Shown here piece after piece: positions 15,551 through 24,305 of a stretch of DNA of 29,470 bases; positions within the stretch are counted from its first letter, which is position 1; each line of letters begins with the position of its first letter. Made by a program: the position numbers and the translations under genes. Under the pieces are notes generated by a model. That model did not search any database and was not told the DNA's origin. It saw nothing but the letters and a program-made list of their open reading frames with translations. Origin of the DNA: Dehalococcoidales bacterium (GTDB lineage Bacteria > Chloroflexota > Dehalococcoidia > Dehalococcoidales > RBG-16-60-22); NCBI GenBank assembly GCA_016926115.1, contig JAFGPF010000011.1:1-29470 (forward strand). Reading direction: 5' to 3'.

Positions 15551-17995
15551 ATGATGAACGCCGATTCATTGCGTAAAATTCTCGACCTCGAAAAGCAGAA
15601 GGGCTACGCCGATACCGCCGTGTTCGGCGGGCTGGACAGGTTCCTGCGGAACTGGTCGTCCCAGGCCGTGGAGTCGGTGGGAAGCCCCAGGAAGCTGGCG
15701 CGCTTTCACAAGCTGTTCAAAGCCGTCTACGGGGACATGACGCTGGAAGAACGGCGGGACTGGGCGCAGGACGTCCTGGCGTTCTTAGACGAATCAGGAA
15801 AGAAAGAAAGCCCCGCCGAAACGCCTCCCGGGAAGCCGGCGCGTAAGAAACCGGCGCCGAAAGTAAAGAAGCCGCCGGAGGCAATCGCGGGAACGGGACT
15901 AGATTCTCCGGTAACGGTCGTCGAGGGCATCAGCACCGCCCTCTCCGGCAGGTTCGGCAAGCTGGGCGTGAAGACGGTGCGTGACCTCCTCTATTTCTTT
16001 CCCCACCGCCACTTGGACTACTCCAGGATGAAGTTTATCTCGCAGCTTGCCGAGGGCGAGGAACAGACCATCGTCGCCAATGTCTGGCAGGCGCAGGAGA
16101 CCAGGCCGGGAGGCAGGCGCAGCACCGAGGCAATCGTCGGGGACGAGACGGGTAATATCCGGGTAATCTGGTTCAACCAGCCGTACCTGGCGAAGAAGCT
16201 GACCACCAACGCCCGCATCATGCTGAGCGGTCGTGTCAGCCTGTTCCGGGGACAGCATGTCTTTCAGTCGCCCGAGTGGGAAATTATCGAGGGGCAGGAC
16301 CTGGTGCACACCGCCAGGCTGGTGCCGGTCTATCCGCTTACGGCGGGACTGCGTCCGCGGCAGGTCAGGAAGCTGATGAAGGATTTCATCGACCGCTGGG
16401 CGGGACAGGTGACGGACTTTCTGCCGGAGACGTTGCGGAAACGGCTCGGCCTGCTGGAACTTCCCGAAGCCATCGGGCAGGCGCATTACCCGGAGGACGA
16501 AACGATTAAGGACAGGGCCCGCATCAGGCTGGCTTTCGACGAGCTCTTTTTACTGCAGCTCGGCGTGATGAGCAAAAAGCGCGACTGGCAGGAAAGTCGA
16601 CCGGGCAACGCTTTCGATATTAAACAATCCGTTATTGATACATTTTTACAGTCGCTGCCGTTCACCCTGACCGCCGCGCAGGACAAGGTGCTTAAGGAGA
16701 TACTGGGAGACCTGGGGCAGACAAGGCCGATGAGCCGGCTGCTGCAGGGCGAGGTGGGCAGCGGTAAGACGGTGGTGGCTACGGCGGCCCTGCTGGTGGC
16801 GGCAGCCAACGGTTATCAGGGGGCTTTCATGGCGCCCACCGAGATTCTCGCCGAGCAGCACTTCGCCACCATCTGCCGGCTGCTTGCCAGGCTGGGTGAG
16901 GAAGAAGGGGAGGGGAATATCAGGAGCTACTCCGGCTTGCTGGAGCGCCCTTTGAAGGTGGCGCTGCTCATTGGGGATATCAAGCAGGCGGGTAAGAAGG
17001 AAATCCGGAAACAGGTGCAGGCAGGTGGTATAGATATAATCATCGGCACGCACGCCCTCGTCCAGAAGGGGGTGGAGTTCGGCAGGCTGGGCCTGGCGGT
17101 GGTGGACGAACAGCACCGTTTCGGGGTGGAGCAGCGCTCGGCGCTGCGGGAAAAGGGGTTCAATCCCCACATGCTGGTGATGACGGCCACGCCGATTCCC
17201 CGGACGCTGGCGCTGACGCTGTACGGCGACCTTGACCTCTCGGTAATCGACGCACTTCCACCGGGCCGGCAGACGGTAAAAACCAAATGGCTCAAGCCCA
17301 ACCAGCGACAGAGCGCCTATGCCTTCGTGCGGAAACAGGTGAAAGAAGGTCGCCAGGCATTCATCCTCTGTCCCCTTATCGAGGAGTCGGAGGCGGTCAT
17401 GGCGCAGGCGGCGACGGTGGAATACGAGCGGCTTTCCCGGGAGGTCTTCCCTGACCTGAAGCTGGGCCTGTTGCACGGCAGGCTCGCCTCCGCCGACAAG
17501 GACGCGGTGATGGAGAGCTTCCGCGCCGGGGAACTGGATATCCTGGTATCCACGCCGGTGATAGAGGTGGGCATTGACATACCCAACGCCACGGTCATGT
17601 TCATAGAAAGCGCCGACCGTTTCGGGCTTTCCCAGCTGCACCAGTTCCGCGGTCGGGTAGGGCGTGGCAAAGAACAGAGCTACTGCATGCTGCTGGCGGA
17701 AAACCCATCCGAGGTGGCACGGGAAAGACTTGACATAATAGAGAAAACACAGGACGGATTCCAGCTTGCCGAAGAAGACCTCAAGATGAGGGGGCCGGGC
17801 GAGTTCTTCGGGACGAGGCAGAGCGGGTTGCCCGACCTGCGCATGGCCAAGATATCCGACGTGGCGATACTGGAACTGGCGCGCCACGAGGCGATAAAGC
17901 TCTTCAAAGTGGACCCCGCCCTGGAAAGGGCGGAGCACAGGCTGCTGGAACAGGAAATGGTGCGAGTGTGGGCGGGCGCCGCCGAGTGGAGCTGA
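15551..17995 (+). CDS. recG: ATP-dependent DNA helicase RecG
   Basis: RecG regresses stalled replication forks and branch-migrates Holliday junctions. The 814-residue product is longer than the usual roughly 690 because of an N-terminal extension of about 120 residues that ends in a Pro/Lys-rich linker (about 80-115). Next come the OB-fold wedge domain (about 150-300), helicase motif I GEVGSGKT (400-407), motif II DEQH (519-522), motif III TATPIPRT, and motifs V and VI (TPVIEVGIDIPNA, QFRGRVGRG). The C-terminal region is complete. An ATG-ATG pair gives two possible starts one codon apart. It follows the small membrane gene by 6 bp. Confidence 0.96.
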   Translation: MMNADSLRKILDLEKQKGYADTAVFGGLDRFLRNWSSQAVESVGSPRKLARFHKLFKAVYGDMTLEERRDWAQDVLAFLDESGKKESPAETPPGKPARKKPAPKVKKPPEAIAGTGLDSPVTVVEGISTALSGRFGKLGVKTVRDLLYFFPHRHLDYSRMKFISQLAEGEEQTIVANVWQAQETRPGGRRSTEAIVGDETGNIRVIWFNQPYLAKKLTTNARIMLSGRVSLFRGQHVFQSPEWEIIEGQDLVHTARLVPVYPLTAGLRPRQVRKLMKDFIDRWAGQVTDFLPETLRKRLGLLELPEAIGQAHYPEDETIKDRARIRLAFDELFLLQLGVMSKKRDWQESRPGNAFDIKQSVIDTFLQSLPFTLTAAQDKVLKEILGDLGQTRPMSRLLQGEVGSGKTVVATAALLVAAANGYQGAFMAPTEILAEQHFATICRLLARLGEEEGEGNIRSYSGLLERPLKVALLIGDIKQAGKKEIRKQVQAGGIDIIIGTHALVQKGVEFGRLGLAVVDEQHRFGVEQRSALREKGFNPHMLVMTATPIPRTLALTLYGDLDLSVIDALPPGRQTVKTKWLKPNQRQSAYAFVRKQVKEGRQAFILCPLIEESEAVMAQAATVEYERLSREVFPDLKLGLLHGRLASADKDAVMESFRAGELDILVSTPVIEVGIDIPNATVMFIESADRFGLSQLHQFRGRVGRGKEQSYCMLLAENPSEVARERLDIIEKTQDGFQLAEEDLKMRGPGEFFGTRQSGLPDLRMAKISDVAILELARHEAIKLFKVDPALERAEHRLLEQEMVRVWAGAAEWS

Positions 17996-18114
17996 AAACC
18001 TTATAAATTCTTTATCCTAAATTAATATATTCTTAATGTCATGACCTGGAATATTGTGGTATACTCTTGGCAAGTGCTTAAAAGACGTCCGCAACTCAAG
18101 AACGCAGGGTTATA

Positions 18115-19029
18115 TTGAGTTCAACATACGCAAAGGTTATCGTCAATCCGGCAGCCGGGGCCGGTAAAACCGCCCGGTTATGGCCCCAAATCATGGACCT
18201 GTTCAAGGGACAGGGCTTGAGGTTCGAGCATGATATCACCGAAGCCCCCGGACACGCCATCGAGCTTGCCCGCGAAGCAGCGTGCAACGGCTATAACATG
18301 GTGGTATCCGTCGGCGGCGACGGCACCATCAACGAGATAGTCAACGGGATTTACGCCTCCGGCAATATCAAGGAAGCTTTATTGGGAATCGTCAGCACCG
18401 GGACCGGCAGCGACTACATCCGTACCATCGGCATTCCGAAACATTTTAATGACGCCTGCCGGTGTTTCGTGGAACCCAGGCACCTGACCGTCGACTTGGG
18501 CATGGTGGAATACGAGAACGACGGGCAGAAGGTGGAACGGCTCTTCGTGAACTTCGCCGGGATGGGCTTCGATGCCGAAATCGTCAGGCGCACCACGCAG
18601 CAGTACAAGGCGATGGGCGGGCTGCTTTCATATCTGGTGAGCACTATCGCCACCATTCTGACGTACCGCAACAAGGATATTACCCTGATAGTGGACGGCG
18701 GGGTGGTGGACAAAAAAGTATGCACGGTGGTAATGAACAACGGCAGATACGGGGGCGGGGGCATGTTTACGGCGCCCCACGCCACCATCGACGACGGATA
18801 TTTCGACGTAATGATAATCGGTGATATCAGCAAGCCCGACCTTCTCTGGTCGCTGCCCCGCGTATACCGGGGAACCCACCTGACTCATCCCAGGGTTACC
18901 ATGAGGAAGGCCAAGGAAATTGAAATACGGTCGGCACAGCCGATGCATATACAGGCGGACGGCGAACTGCTGGGGCAGGTGCCGGCGCGTTTCCGCATCC
19001 TGCCCTCGGTATTGAAGATAGTGGGCTAA
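18115..19029 (+). CDS. Diacylglycerol kinase family lipid kinase (YegS/BmrU type)
   Basis: The 304-residue product belongs to the DAGK catalytic family that phosphorylates lipid hydroxyl groups with ATP. It opens with VIVNPAAGAGK (residues 8-18), and the nucleotide-binding VSVGGDGTINEIVNG lies at 64-78; GTGSD and the C-terminal MHIQADGELLG fit the family. The start is TTG at 18115, required because the protein begins with the expected strand; the ribosome site is weak (AGGG). A TATACT -10 at 18060-18065 may drive it. The exact lipid cannot be told; diacylglycerol, undecaprenol or another polyprenol is possible. Confidence 0.88.
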   Translation: MSSTYAKVIVNPAAGAGKTARLWPQIMDLFKGQGLRFEHDITEAPGHAIELAREAACNGYNMVVSVGGDGTINEIVNGIYASGNIKEALLGIVSTGTGSDYIRTIGIPKHFNDACRCFVEPRHLTVDLGMVEYENDGQKVERLFVNFAGMGFDAEIVRRTTQQYKAMGGLLSYLVSTIATILTYRNKDITLIVDGGVVDKKVCTVVMNNGRYGGGGMFTAPHATIDDGYFDVMIIGDISKPDLLWSLPRVYRGTHLTHPRVTMRKAKEIEIRSAQPMHIQADGELLGQVPARFRILPSVLKIVG

Positions 19030-19059
19030 GCTAAAGGACATGCATACAGGGATTTAGAT

Positions 19060-19380
19060 ATGAAAATTTCTTCGACGATTGGCAAGAGCAAGATGAAATA
19101 TCTCCTGGCAACACTGGTAGCCTTTGTCATCCTGGACGGACTGCTGACGGAGCTGCTTCTCGATGGGGGAATGGCGCGGGAAGGCAATCCGTTTTTACAG
19201 CCCCTGGTGGGAGACGCGGGATTCATGGTTCTCAAGGTGGCCGGCTCGCTGCTGTGCGCCTTTATACTATGGGATATTTACAAGAGATTTCCCCGGGTGG
19301 CGGCCATCGCTGCGTGGATTGCGGTGGTGGGTTACGCCATCATCGTGGCCTGGAACTCTAGCCTGTTCCTTCTAACCTGA
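19060..19380 (+). CDS. Small three-helix membrane protein (DUF5658-like)
   Basis: The 106-residue product has membrane helices at about 13-34, 53-73 and 78-103. The pattern ILDGLLTELLL...GMAREGNPFLQPLV (Asp-Thr in helix 1, then Glu-Gly-Asn-Pro) resembles the DUF5658 family, whose role is unknown. It starts 30 bp after the lipid kinase and is likely co-transcribed. AGGG lies 8 nt before the ATG; a second Met at residue 12 is an alternative. Its last 23 bp overlap the 3' end of the convergent ligase gene. Confidence 0.7.
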   Translation: MKISSTIGKSKMKYLLATLVAFVILDGLLTELLLDGGMAREGNPFLQPLVGDAGFMVLKVAGSLLCAFILWDIYKRFPRVAAIAAWIAVVGYAIIVAWNSSLFLLT

Positions 19381-20926
19381 TGTCTGCCTTTTTCAGGCTT
19401 TCCGTGTCCGGGCGTTTCCAGTTGCGTATGACATCGGGTATTTTATCCACAAACTCGATGTCCCGCGGTAGTTTATAGTCCGCCATGCGCCCCTGGCAGT
19501 ACTGGCGTATTTCCTGTTCGGTGGCGGTTTCTCCCGGCTTGAGTTTCACCAGCGCTTTAACCGTCTCTCCCCGCACGATATCCGTTATCCCCCTCACCCT
19601 GACATCGGCTATCTTGGGGTGGGCGGAAAGGATATCCTCTATATCTTCGGGGAAGATATTCTGTCCCTTCAGAATAAGCATCCTTCTCTTACGGCCGATG
19701 ATACAGAGTGAACCTTCCTCGTCGAGGTGTCCGATATCGCCGGTATGCAGCCAGCCGGTTCTCATGATTTCGGCGGTGGCCTCCGGCTTGTTATAAAAGC
19801 CCGCCATCACCGGCCCCCGGGCGACTATCTCGCCGTCCTGTCCGGGGGGTAGTTCGTTATCGTTCTCGTCGAAGATTTTAATCTCCCAGCAGGGCATAGG
19901 TTTACCGGTGTAGCCGATTTTCCCCGAGCCGTCGATGGGAGACACGGTGGCATGGGACACGGTTTCGGTCTGTCCCCAGATATCGATAATATTCATGCCG
20001 TAAGACTCTTTGAACATACGGATAATCGGGGGTTCAAGGGGGGCGCCGCCGCTGGCGCAAAGTCGCAGCGAGCTTAAATCGTGATTGATACCCTCGCGTC
20101 GGGCGACGTTTATCATCAGAGCGTATATATAAGGGACGCCCATGTACATGGTGCCTTTCAACCGTTCCACGGTCTCCATGAAGCTGTCGATGGAGCGACC
20201 CGTCCCCGGCACTACCGCCACGGTGCTGCCCTTATATATGGAAGCCATCAGCACGGAGGTCAAGCCGAACTGGTGGTACATGGGCAGGGCAAACTGCATC
20301 AGCACGTCCTTATCTGTCTGCCGGAAGACATAGGCGGAGTTGACGGCTTCGGTGCTGACGCTGTAGTGGGAAAGGGCGACGCCGTGGGGTTTCTGGGTGG
20401 GACCGCCGGTGTAGGAGATGATGGCGATGTCCTCCGGTTCCACGTTCACATCTGAGCCGGACGATGGGTATTTGGAGAGAATTTCATTATAGTCGGAAAA
20501 TTGACCCGCGTATGCGGGGCCGAAGGTAATCACGTGCTCTATGGAATCGAACCGGGGCAGGGCTGACAGCAGCGATTCCAGAGGTGGATTCTCGATAACC
20601 AGCACTTCAGGACGGCAGTCGGCGAAGATTCTGTCCAGTTCGTCAGGAATGTACCGGGAATCGAGCGGCACGGCGATGGCGCCGGCTTTCATTATCCCGA
20701 AGAAGACGATTACAAACTCCGGGTTACTTGCCTGCATCATCGCCACGCGGTCGCCCTTTTTTACCCCCATCGCTATTAACGCGTGGGCGACGCGGTTGGA
20801 GTCCTCATCGAGCCGGGCGAAGGATACCTGCCGGTCTTCCATGAGGATGGAGGTTTTATCTGGGAAACGCCTGACGGCGTTATCCAGCATGGCGTTGAGG
20901 TTTCTGAACTTTTCCAGTTCTATCAT
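19358..20926 (-). CDS. AMP-binding acyl-CoA synthetase/ligase with atypical P-loop
   Basis: The 522-residue product belongs to the ANL superfamily, which activates carboxylic acids as acyl-AMP and then acyl-CoA. Typical parts are ASGGAPLEP (291-299), the adenine-binding IWGQTETV (316-323), the TGDIG aspartate (395-399), GRKRRMLILKGQNIFPEDIE (411-430) and the C-terminal catalytic Lys504. The P-loop at 172-183, usually YTSGTTGxPKGV, is YTGGPTQKPHGV: the conserved lysine position is His and a Lys lies two residues earlier. Start at 20926 was chosen over upstream codons because it lies one base from the stop of the ATP-grasp gene (coupling). The substrate is unknown; a medium- or long-chain or aromatic acid is plausible. 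Confidence 0.87.
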   Translation of the reverse strand: MIELEKFRNLNAMLDNAVRRFPDKTSILMEDRQVSFARLDEDSNRVAHALIAMGVKKGDRVAMMQASNPEFVIVFFGIMKAGAIAVPLDSRYIPDELDRIFADCRPEVLVIENPPLESLLSALPRFDSIEHVITFGPAYAGQFSDYNEILSKYPSSGSDVNVEPEDIAIISYTGGPTQKPHGVALSHYSVSTEAVNSAYVFRQTDKDVLMQFALPMYHQFGLTSVLMASIYKGSTVAVVPGTGRSIDSFMETVERLKGTMYMGVPYIYALMINVARREGINHDLSSLRLCASGGAPLEPPIIRMFKESYGMNIIDIWGQTETVSHATVSPIDGSGKIGYTGKPMPCWEIKIFDENDNELPPGQDGEIVARGPVMAGFYNKPEATAEIMRTGWLHTGDIGHLDEEGSLCIIGRKRRMLILKGQNIFPEDIEDILSAHPKIADVRVRGITDIVRGETVKALVKLKPGETATEQEIRQYCQGRMADYKLPRDIEFVDKIPDVIRNWKRPDTESLKKADIRLEGTG

Positions 20927-20927
20927 T

Positions 20928-21623
20928 CTAGTCCGGGTCTTCCAGAATAATCCTGGCATCCACGGCGACGGCGCCGTCGCCGTAAGCGATAACGGGATTG
21001 AGGTCCAGTTCCTTGATTTCCGGGTACTGCGTAATAAAGTCCGCGACCGCCAGCAGCATGTCCGCCAGCCTGGCCTCGTCTACGGCGGGCAGGTTGCGGT
21101 AGCCCGTCAGCATCTTATAACCCTTGATTTCCTTTATCATTTCCTTCACGTCCCGCCGGTTGACGGGTATGACGCGCAGGGAAACGTCTTCCAGTATTTC
21201 CACGAAGACACCGCCGAGTCCGAACATGAGCACGGGGCCGAACTGGGCGTCCCTGGACATGCCGATAATTATCTCCACGCCCGGGGCTGCCATCTTCTGC
21301 ACGGATACGCCCTGAATATCGGCGTCGGGGTAACTGCGGCGGGCGGCTGCCATGATTTCATCGAAAGCCTGTTCTGCCTGTTCCGGGGTCTCCAGTCCCA
21401 GTCGTATGCCGCCGGCGTCGCTCTTGTGGACGATATCCGGCGAGGCTATCTTGAGCACGACGGGGAATCCCAGTTCCCGGCTGATAGAGGATGCCTCCGC
21501 GCGCGATTTCGCGAGTCTGGTATCGTTGACGTTGATGCCCGCCTGCCCGATGAGTGCCTTGGACTCTATCTCGGTCAGGATGGTCCGGTTTTCTTTCCTG
21601 GCTCGTTCGATTATCGCCTGCAT
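20928..21623 (-). CDS. ADP-forming acetyl/acyl-CoA synthetase, ATP-grasp (beta) subunit
   Basis: The 231-residue product matches the ATP-grasp domain of ADP-forming acyl-CoA synthetases (COG1042 relatives), which interconvert acyl-CoA plus ADP plus phosphate with the acid plus ATP. Visible are the lysine of GFPVVLKI, HKSDAGGIRLGL, the VEIIIGMSRDAQFGPVLMFGLGG block and the C-terminal ELDLNPVIAY typical of metal and ATP ligation. The alpha (CoA-binding and phospho-His) subunit is not adjacent, so it must be encoded elsewhere or the protein acts differently. It forms an operon with the AMP-forming ligase. No strong ribosome site is seen. Confidence 0.87.
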   Translation of the reverse strand: MQAIIERARKENRTILTEIESKALIGQAGINVNDTRLAKSRAEASSISRELGFPVVLKIASPDIVHKSDAGGIRLGLETPEQAEQAFDEIMAAARRSYPDADIQGVSVQKMAAPGVEIIIGMSRDAQFGPVLMFGLGGVFVEILEDVSLRVIPVNRRDVKEMIKEIKGYKMLTGYRNLPAVDEARLADMLLAVADFITQYPEIKELDLNPVIAYGDGAVAVDARIILEDPD

Positions 21624-21750
21624 GTCAGTGGACTTGTCATTATGGGATAATCCAGTATAACAGACATTTATCCGGTTTGAAAAGGTTTGATGTAGAAAGA
21701 ATATTCACCGATTTGATGTTTATGCCTCTTTCCCTGAGCACTCCCATGGT

Positions 21751-21862
21751 TTCACCCTCACCCTGGCCATCTCCCCTCAAGGGAGAGGGCATATAACCGC
21801 GGGATAAGCCGTAGATGGTGCGAGGGTGGCATGGGTGGGAATAGATATCTAACGAGGGGTGC
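21751..21862. repeat. Second intergenic repeat family, reverse copy
   Basis: Read on the minus strand it matches 29231-29340 segment by segment: CCTCGTTAGATATCTATTCC, CCCACCC, CCACCCTCGCACCATC, CCCTCTCCCTTGAGGGGAGA and AGGGTGAGGGTG. It fills most of the gap between argS and the ATP-grasp gene, where both genes are on the minus strand. It is non-coding, with a stem-loop that could end the argS transcript. Confidence 0.7.
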
Positions 21863-21924
21863 CGGGGGATGGGGATAAAATAAAGGATTGTCACCTTACC
21901 AGGTTCATCATAAAGAAAGAATCG

Positions 21925-23583
21925 TTACATCTTGTCCGGGGCATTCATGCCCATCAGGTTGAGCGTCCTGCCGAGCACGAGCTTGGCGGCTTTCACCAGC
22001 TTAAGGCGCGCCGCGGTCATGGCTTTATCATTCGTGACGACCCGGCACTGCTTGTAAAAGCTGTGGAAGACCGTTGCCAGGTCCTGGGCGTAGTAGGTGA
22101 GGTGGTGGGGTTCGAGTGTCTGGGCAATCGTTTCTATGATTTCCGGCAGGAGCAGCATCTTGCGTATCAGGATAAGCTCCGGCTCGGTAGTCAGCAGGGA
22201 GATATCGCCATCATCGCTGAAGGCGCCTTTTTCCTGCGCCACCCGCAGGATGCTGGCGATGCGCGCGTGGGCGTACTGGACATAATATACGGGATTGTCC
22301 GCCGAATGCTTCTTCGCCAGCTCGAGGTCGAAGTCCATCTGGCTGTCGGCGGTGCGTGACAGGAAGAAGAAACGGCAGGCGTCCGCGCCGACTTCTTCCA
22401 CCAGCTCGCGCAGGGTGACGATATCGCCGCTGCGCTTGGAAATTCTTACGACCTCGCCGCCGCGGCGCAGGGTGACCATCTGCGAGATGATGACGGTAAG
22501 CTGCTCGGGGTCTATGCCGAGGGAGCCGATGACTGCCTTCATGCGGGAGACATGCCCCATGTGGTCGGCGCCCCAGATATCGATTACGCGGTCGAACTTA
22601 CGCTCCAGGAACTTGTTGAAGTGGTAGGCGATATCGGTGGCGAAGTACGTGGGCGTGCCGTCGGTCCGCACGACCACGTTGTCCTTGTCCTCGCCGAGGG
22701 CGGTGGAAACGAACCACGTGGCGCCTTCCCGTTCGGCGAGATAGCCGCCCTTTTTCAGCAGGGACATCGCCGTATCGTACTGCCTGTTGTCATGGAGGCT
22801 CTGCTCGCTGAACCAGACGTCGAAGGTAACGTCAAGAAGTTCGAGGTCGGACTTTATCTCGGCGAGCATCTTCTTCAGGCCGATTTCTCCGAGTCGCTCG
22901 ATTAGCTCTTTTTCCGAAAGCTTATCGAGTTTGTCGCCTTCTTCGATGATGATTTCCTTGACCATATCGACGATGTAATTGCCCAGATAACCGTCGGCGG
23001 GCATCTCGACGTCGTTTCCCGCAATCTGGAGATAGCGGGCGTAAAGGGAGCGGCGGAAGGAATCTATCTGGTTGCCGGCGTCGTTGATGTAATATTCCTT
23101 CTGCACGGTATAGCCGGCGGAGGTAAGCGCGTTGGCGAGGGTGCTGCCCAGGATTGCCCCGCGACCGTGCCCGACGTGAAGGGGCCCGGTGGGATTGACG
23201 CTGACGAACTCAATCTGGACTTTTTTCCCTTTGCCGAGGTCGATGTTGCCGTAGGCATTTCCGTCTTTAAGAATGGAATCTACCTGCCGCGTCAGCCAGT
23301 CGTTTTTCAGGGTGAAGTTGATGAATCCGGGCGGGGCGACGGTGACGCTTTCAATCTCGGCGGAGGGCTTTACGAAGTCGGCAATCTCTTTGGCGATGTC
23401 CAGGGGGCTGGTGCCGACGGCGCGCGCCAGCTTGAGCGAAATACTCGAAGCATAGTCGCCATGCTCGGCGTTCTGGGGTCGCTCGACGGTAACCTCCGGC
23501 AGGGTAAGCTCGGGGAGCTTGCCGGCCTGCTGGGCGGCGATGACCGCCTGCTTGATGAGTTCGGTAATCGTCTCGTTAAGCAT
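21925..23583 (-). CDS. argS: Arginyl-tRNA synthetase
   Basis: ArgS charges tRNA-Arg. The 552-residue class I synthetase has the N-terminal additional domain (about residues 1-110), HIGH as HVGH (136-139) in NPTGPLHVGHGRG, the KMSKS equivalent RISKRSG, and the C-terminal helical anticodon domain ending in LNLMGMNAPDKM. An in-frame ATG lies 13 codons upstream, but a TATAAT sits only 2 bp before it, so transcription would start inside that extension. The ATG at 23583, after CGGAGGA and GGGGG, is the better start. It is a single gene, although the arginine operon is 11 kb away. Confidence 0.95.
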   Translation of the reverse strand: MLNETITELIKQAVIAAQQAGKLPELTLPEVTVERPQNAEHGDYASSISLKLARAVGTSPLDIAKEIADFVKPSAEIESVTVAPPGFINFTLKNDWLTRQVDSILKDGNAYGNIDLGKGKKVQIEFVSVNPTGPLHVGHGRGAILGSTLANALTSAGYTVQKEYYINDAGNQIDSFRRSLYARYLQIAGNDVEMPADGYLGNYIVDMVKEIIIEEGDKLDKLSEKELIERLGEIGLKKMLAEIKSDLELLDVTFDVWFSEQSLHDNRQYDTAMSLLKKGGYLAEREGATWFVSTALGEDKDNVVVRTDGTPTYFATDIAYHFNKFLERKFDRVIDIWGADHMGHVSRMKAVIGSLGIDPEQLTVIISQMVTLRRGGEVVRISKRSGDIVTLRELVEEVGADACRFFFLSRTADSQMDFDLELAKKHSADNPVYYVQYAHARIASILRVAQEKGAFSDDGDISLLTTEPELILIRKMLLLPEIIETIAQTLEPHHLTYYAQDLATVFHSFYKQCRVVTNDKAMTAARLKLVKAAKLVLGRTLNLMGMNAPDKM

Positions 23584-23624
23584 CAATGCCCCCGGTTCCA
23601 ATCCTCCGTGATATATACGCATGA

Positions 23625-23633
23625 ATTATAACA
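23625..23633 (-). promoter_or_regulatory. Extended -10 promoter of argS
   Basis: On the minus strand TGTTATAAT is an extended -10 with perfect TATAAT (23625-23630). A -35 is not clear. It lies about 40 bp before the chosen argS start. Confidence 0.5.
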
Positions 23634-23699
23634 TAGTGTCAGTGTAAATGATAAACGTGACGTGGTAGCATCCCTGACTAAAACCACAAGCCGCCTCGT

Positions 23700-23728
23700 T
23701 TGCTTTTTACCTTTCGGCGGGCGATAAT
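23700..23728 (+). promoter_or_regulatory. Candidate promoter of the META lipoprotein gene
   Basis: TTGCTT (23700-23705) and GATAAT (23723-23728) are 17 bp apart, with the start codon 43 bp further. Confidence 0.4.
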
Positions 23729-23771
23729 TTAAGCAAGGGTATTTTGTTCGTTAATCAGTAGGAGTTAAATA

Positions 23772-24194
23772 ATGAAGGTTGTTTTCGTTGTCCTGGCGTT
23801 ATTGATTTTAACGGGACTTCCGGCGCTGGCGGGTTGCCAGGAGTTGGCATCGCCGCTGGAGGACTACGAATGGGTGCTGACATCGCACGGGAAATACTGG
23901 GAACCGTTGAGTGTCCTGCCGGGCACGGAAATTACGGCTTTCTTCGATAGCGAGACGAAGGAGGTCAGCGGCAGCGCCGGGTGCAATTCATACTTCGGCA
24001 GCTACGAGGTGGACCATCTGACTTTAACTATCACCGGCCCGCTTGGCGTCACGGAGATGTGGTGCGGGGAGGAGAAAGGCGAGCAGGAGCGGGTGTATCT
24101 GGAGGCGCTGCAGGCGGCGGAGAGCTTCAGACTCATCCAGGGGGGCCTGCGCATCGAGGGGAACGGCTGGCAGTTGAACTATAAGCGGAGGTAG
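23772..24194 (+). CDS. META domain lipoprotein
   Basis: The 140-residue product has a signal peptide with lipobox LAGC (residues 19-22), so Cys22 should be lipidated and the protein anchored on the outer face of the membrane. The rest is one META domain, the HslJ-like beta-rich fold, with the family core SGSAGCNSYFGSYEV (about 72-86) and a second Cys in MWCGEE. A Shine-Dalgarno AGGAG lies 7 nt upstream. META proteins are linked to stress or drug tolerance in other bacteria, but no molecular activity is established. Appears to be transcribed alone or with the cupin-like gene. Confidence 0.85.
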   Translation: MKVVFVVLALLILTGLPALAGCQELASPLEDYEWVLTSHGKYWEPLSVLPGTEITAFFDSETKEVSGSAGCNSYFGSYEVDHLTLTITGPLGVTEMWCGEEKGEQERVYLEALQAAESFRLIQGGLRIEGNGWQLNYKRR

Positions 24195-24262
24195 GATTAC
24201 GGATTACATTCCTTCTCTTTCTTTGTCAGGTTATAAAGCCAGGCTTACCGGACCTGCTGTGA

Positions 24263-24274
24263 ATGCATATGCAT
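24263..24274. promoter_or_regulatory. Palindrome upstream of the cupin-like gene
   Basis: ATGCATATGCAT is a perfect 12-bp palindrome, flanked by GTGA on the left and CTCAC on the right, which extends the symmetry. It lies 32 bp before the start codon and looks like a dimeric regulator site. Confidence 0.35.
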
Positions 24275-24305
24275 CTCACCGTGATTACTAAAAGGAGGGA
24301 ACTAA

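Noticed and set aside
16646..17938. 430-codon open frame on the minus strand
   Set aside because: It lies fully antisense to recG, has no recognisable motif, and its open state follows from the GC-rich third-position bias of recG.
20541..21650. 369-codon open frame on the plus strand
   Set aside because: It is antisense to the acyl-CoA ligase and ATP-grasp genes, both of which carry clear motifs; no ribosome site or family features.
21884..23622. argS start 13 codons upstream (23622)
   Set aside because: TATAAT ends 2 bp before that ATG, so the transcript would begin downstream of it.
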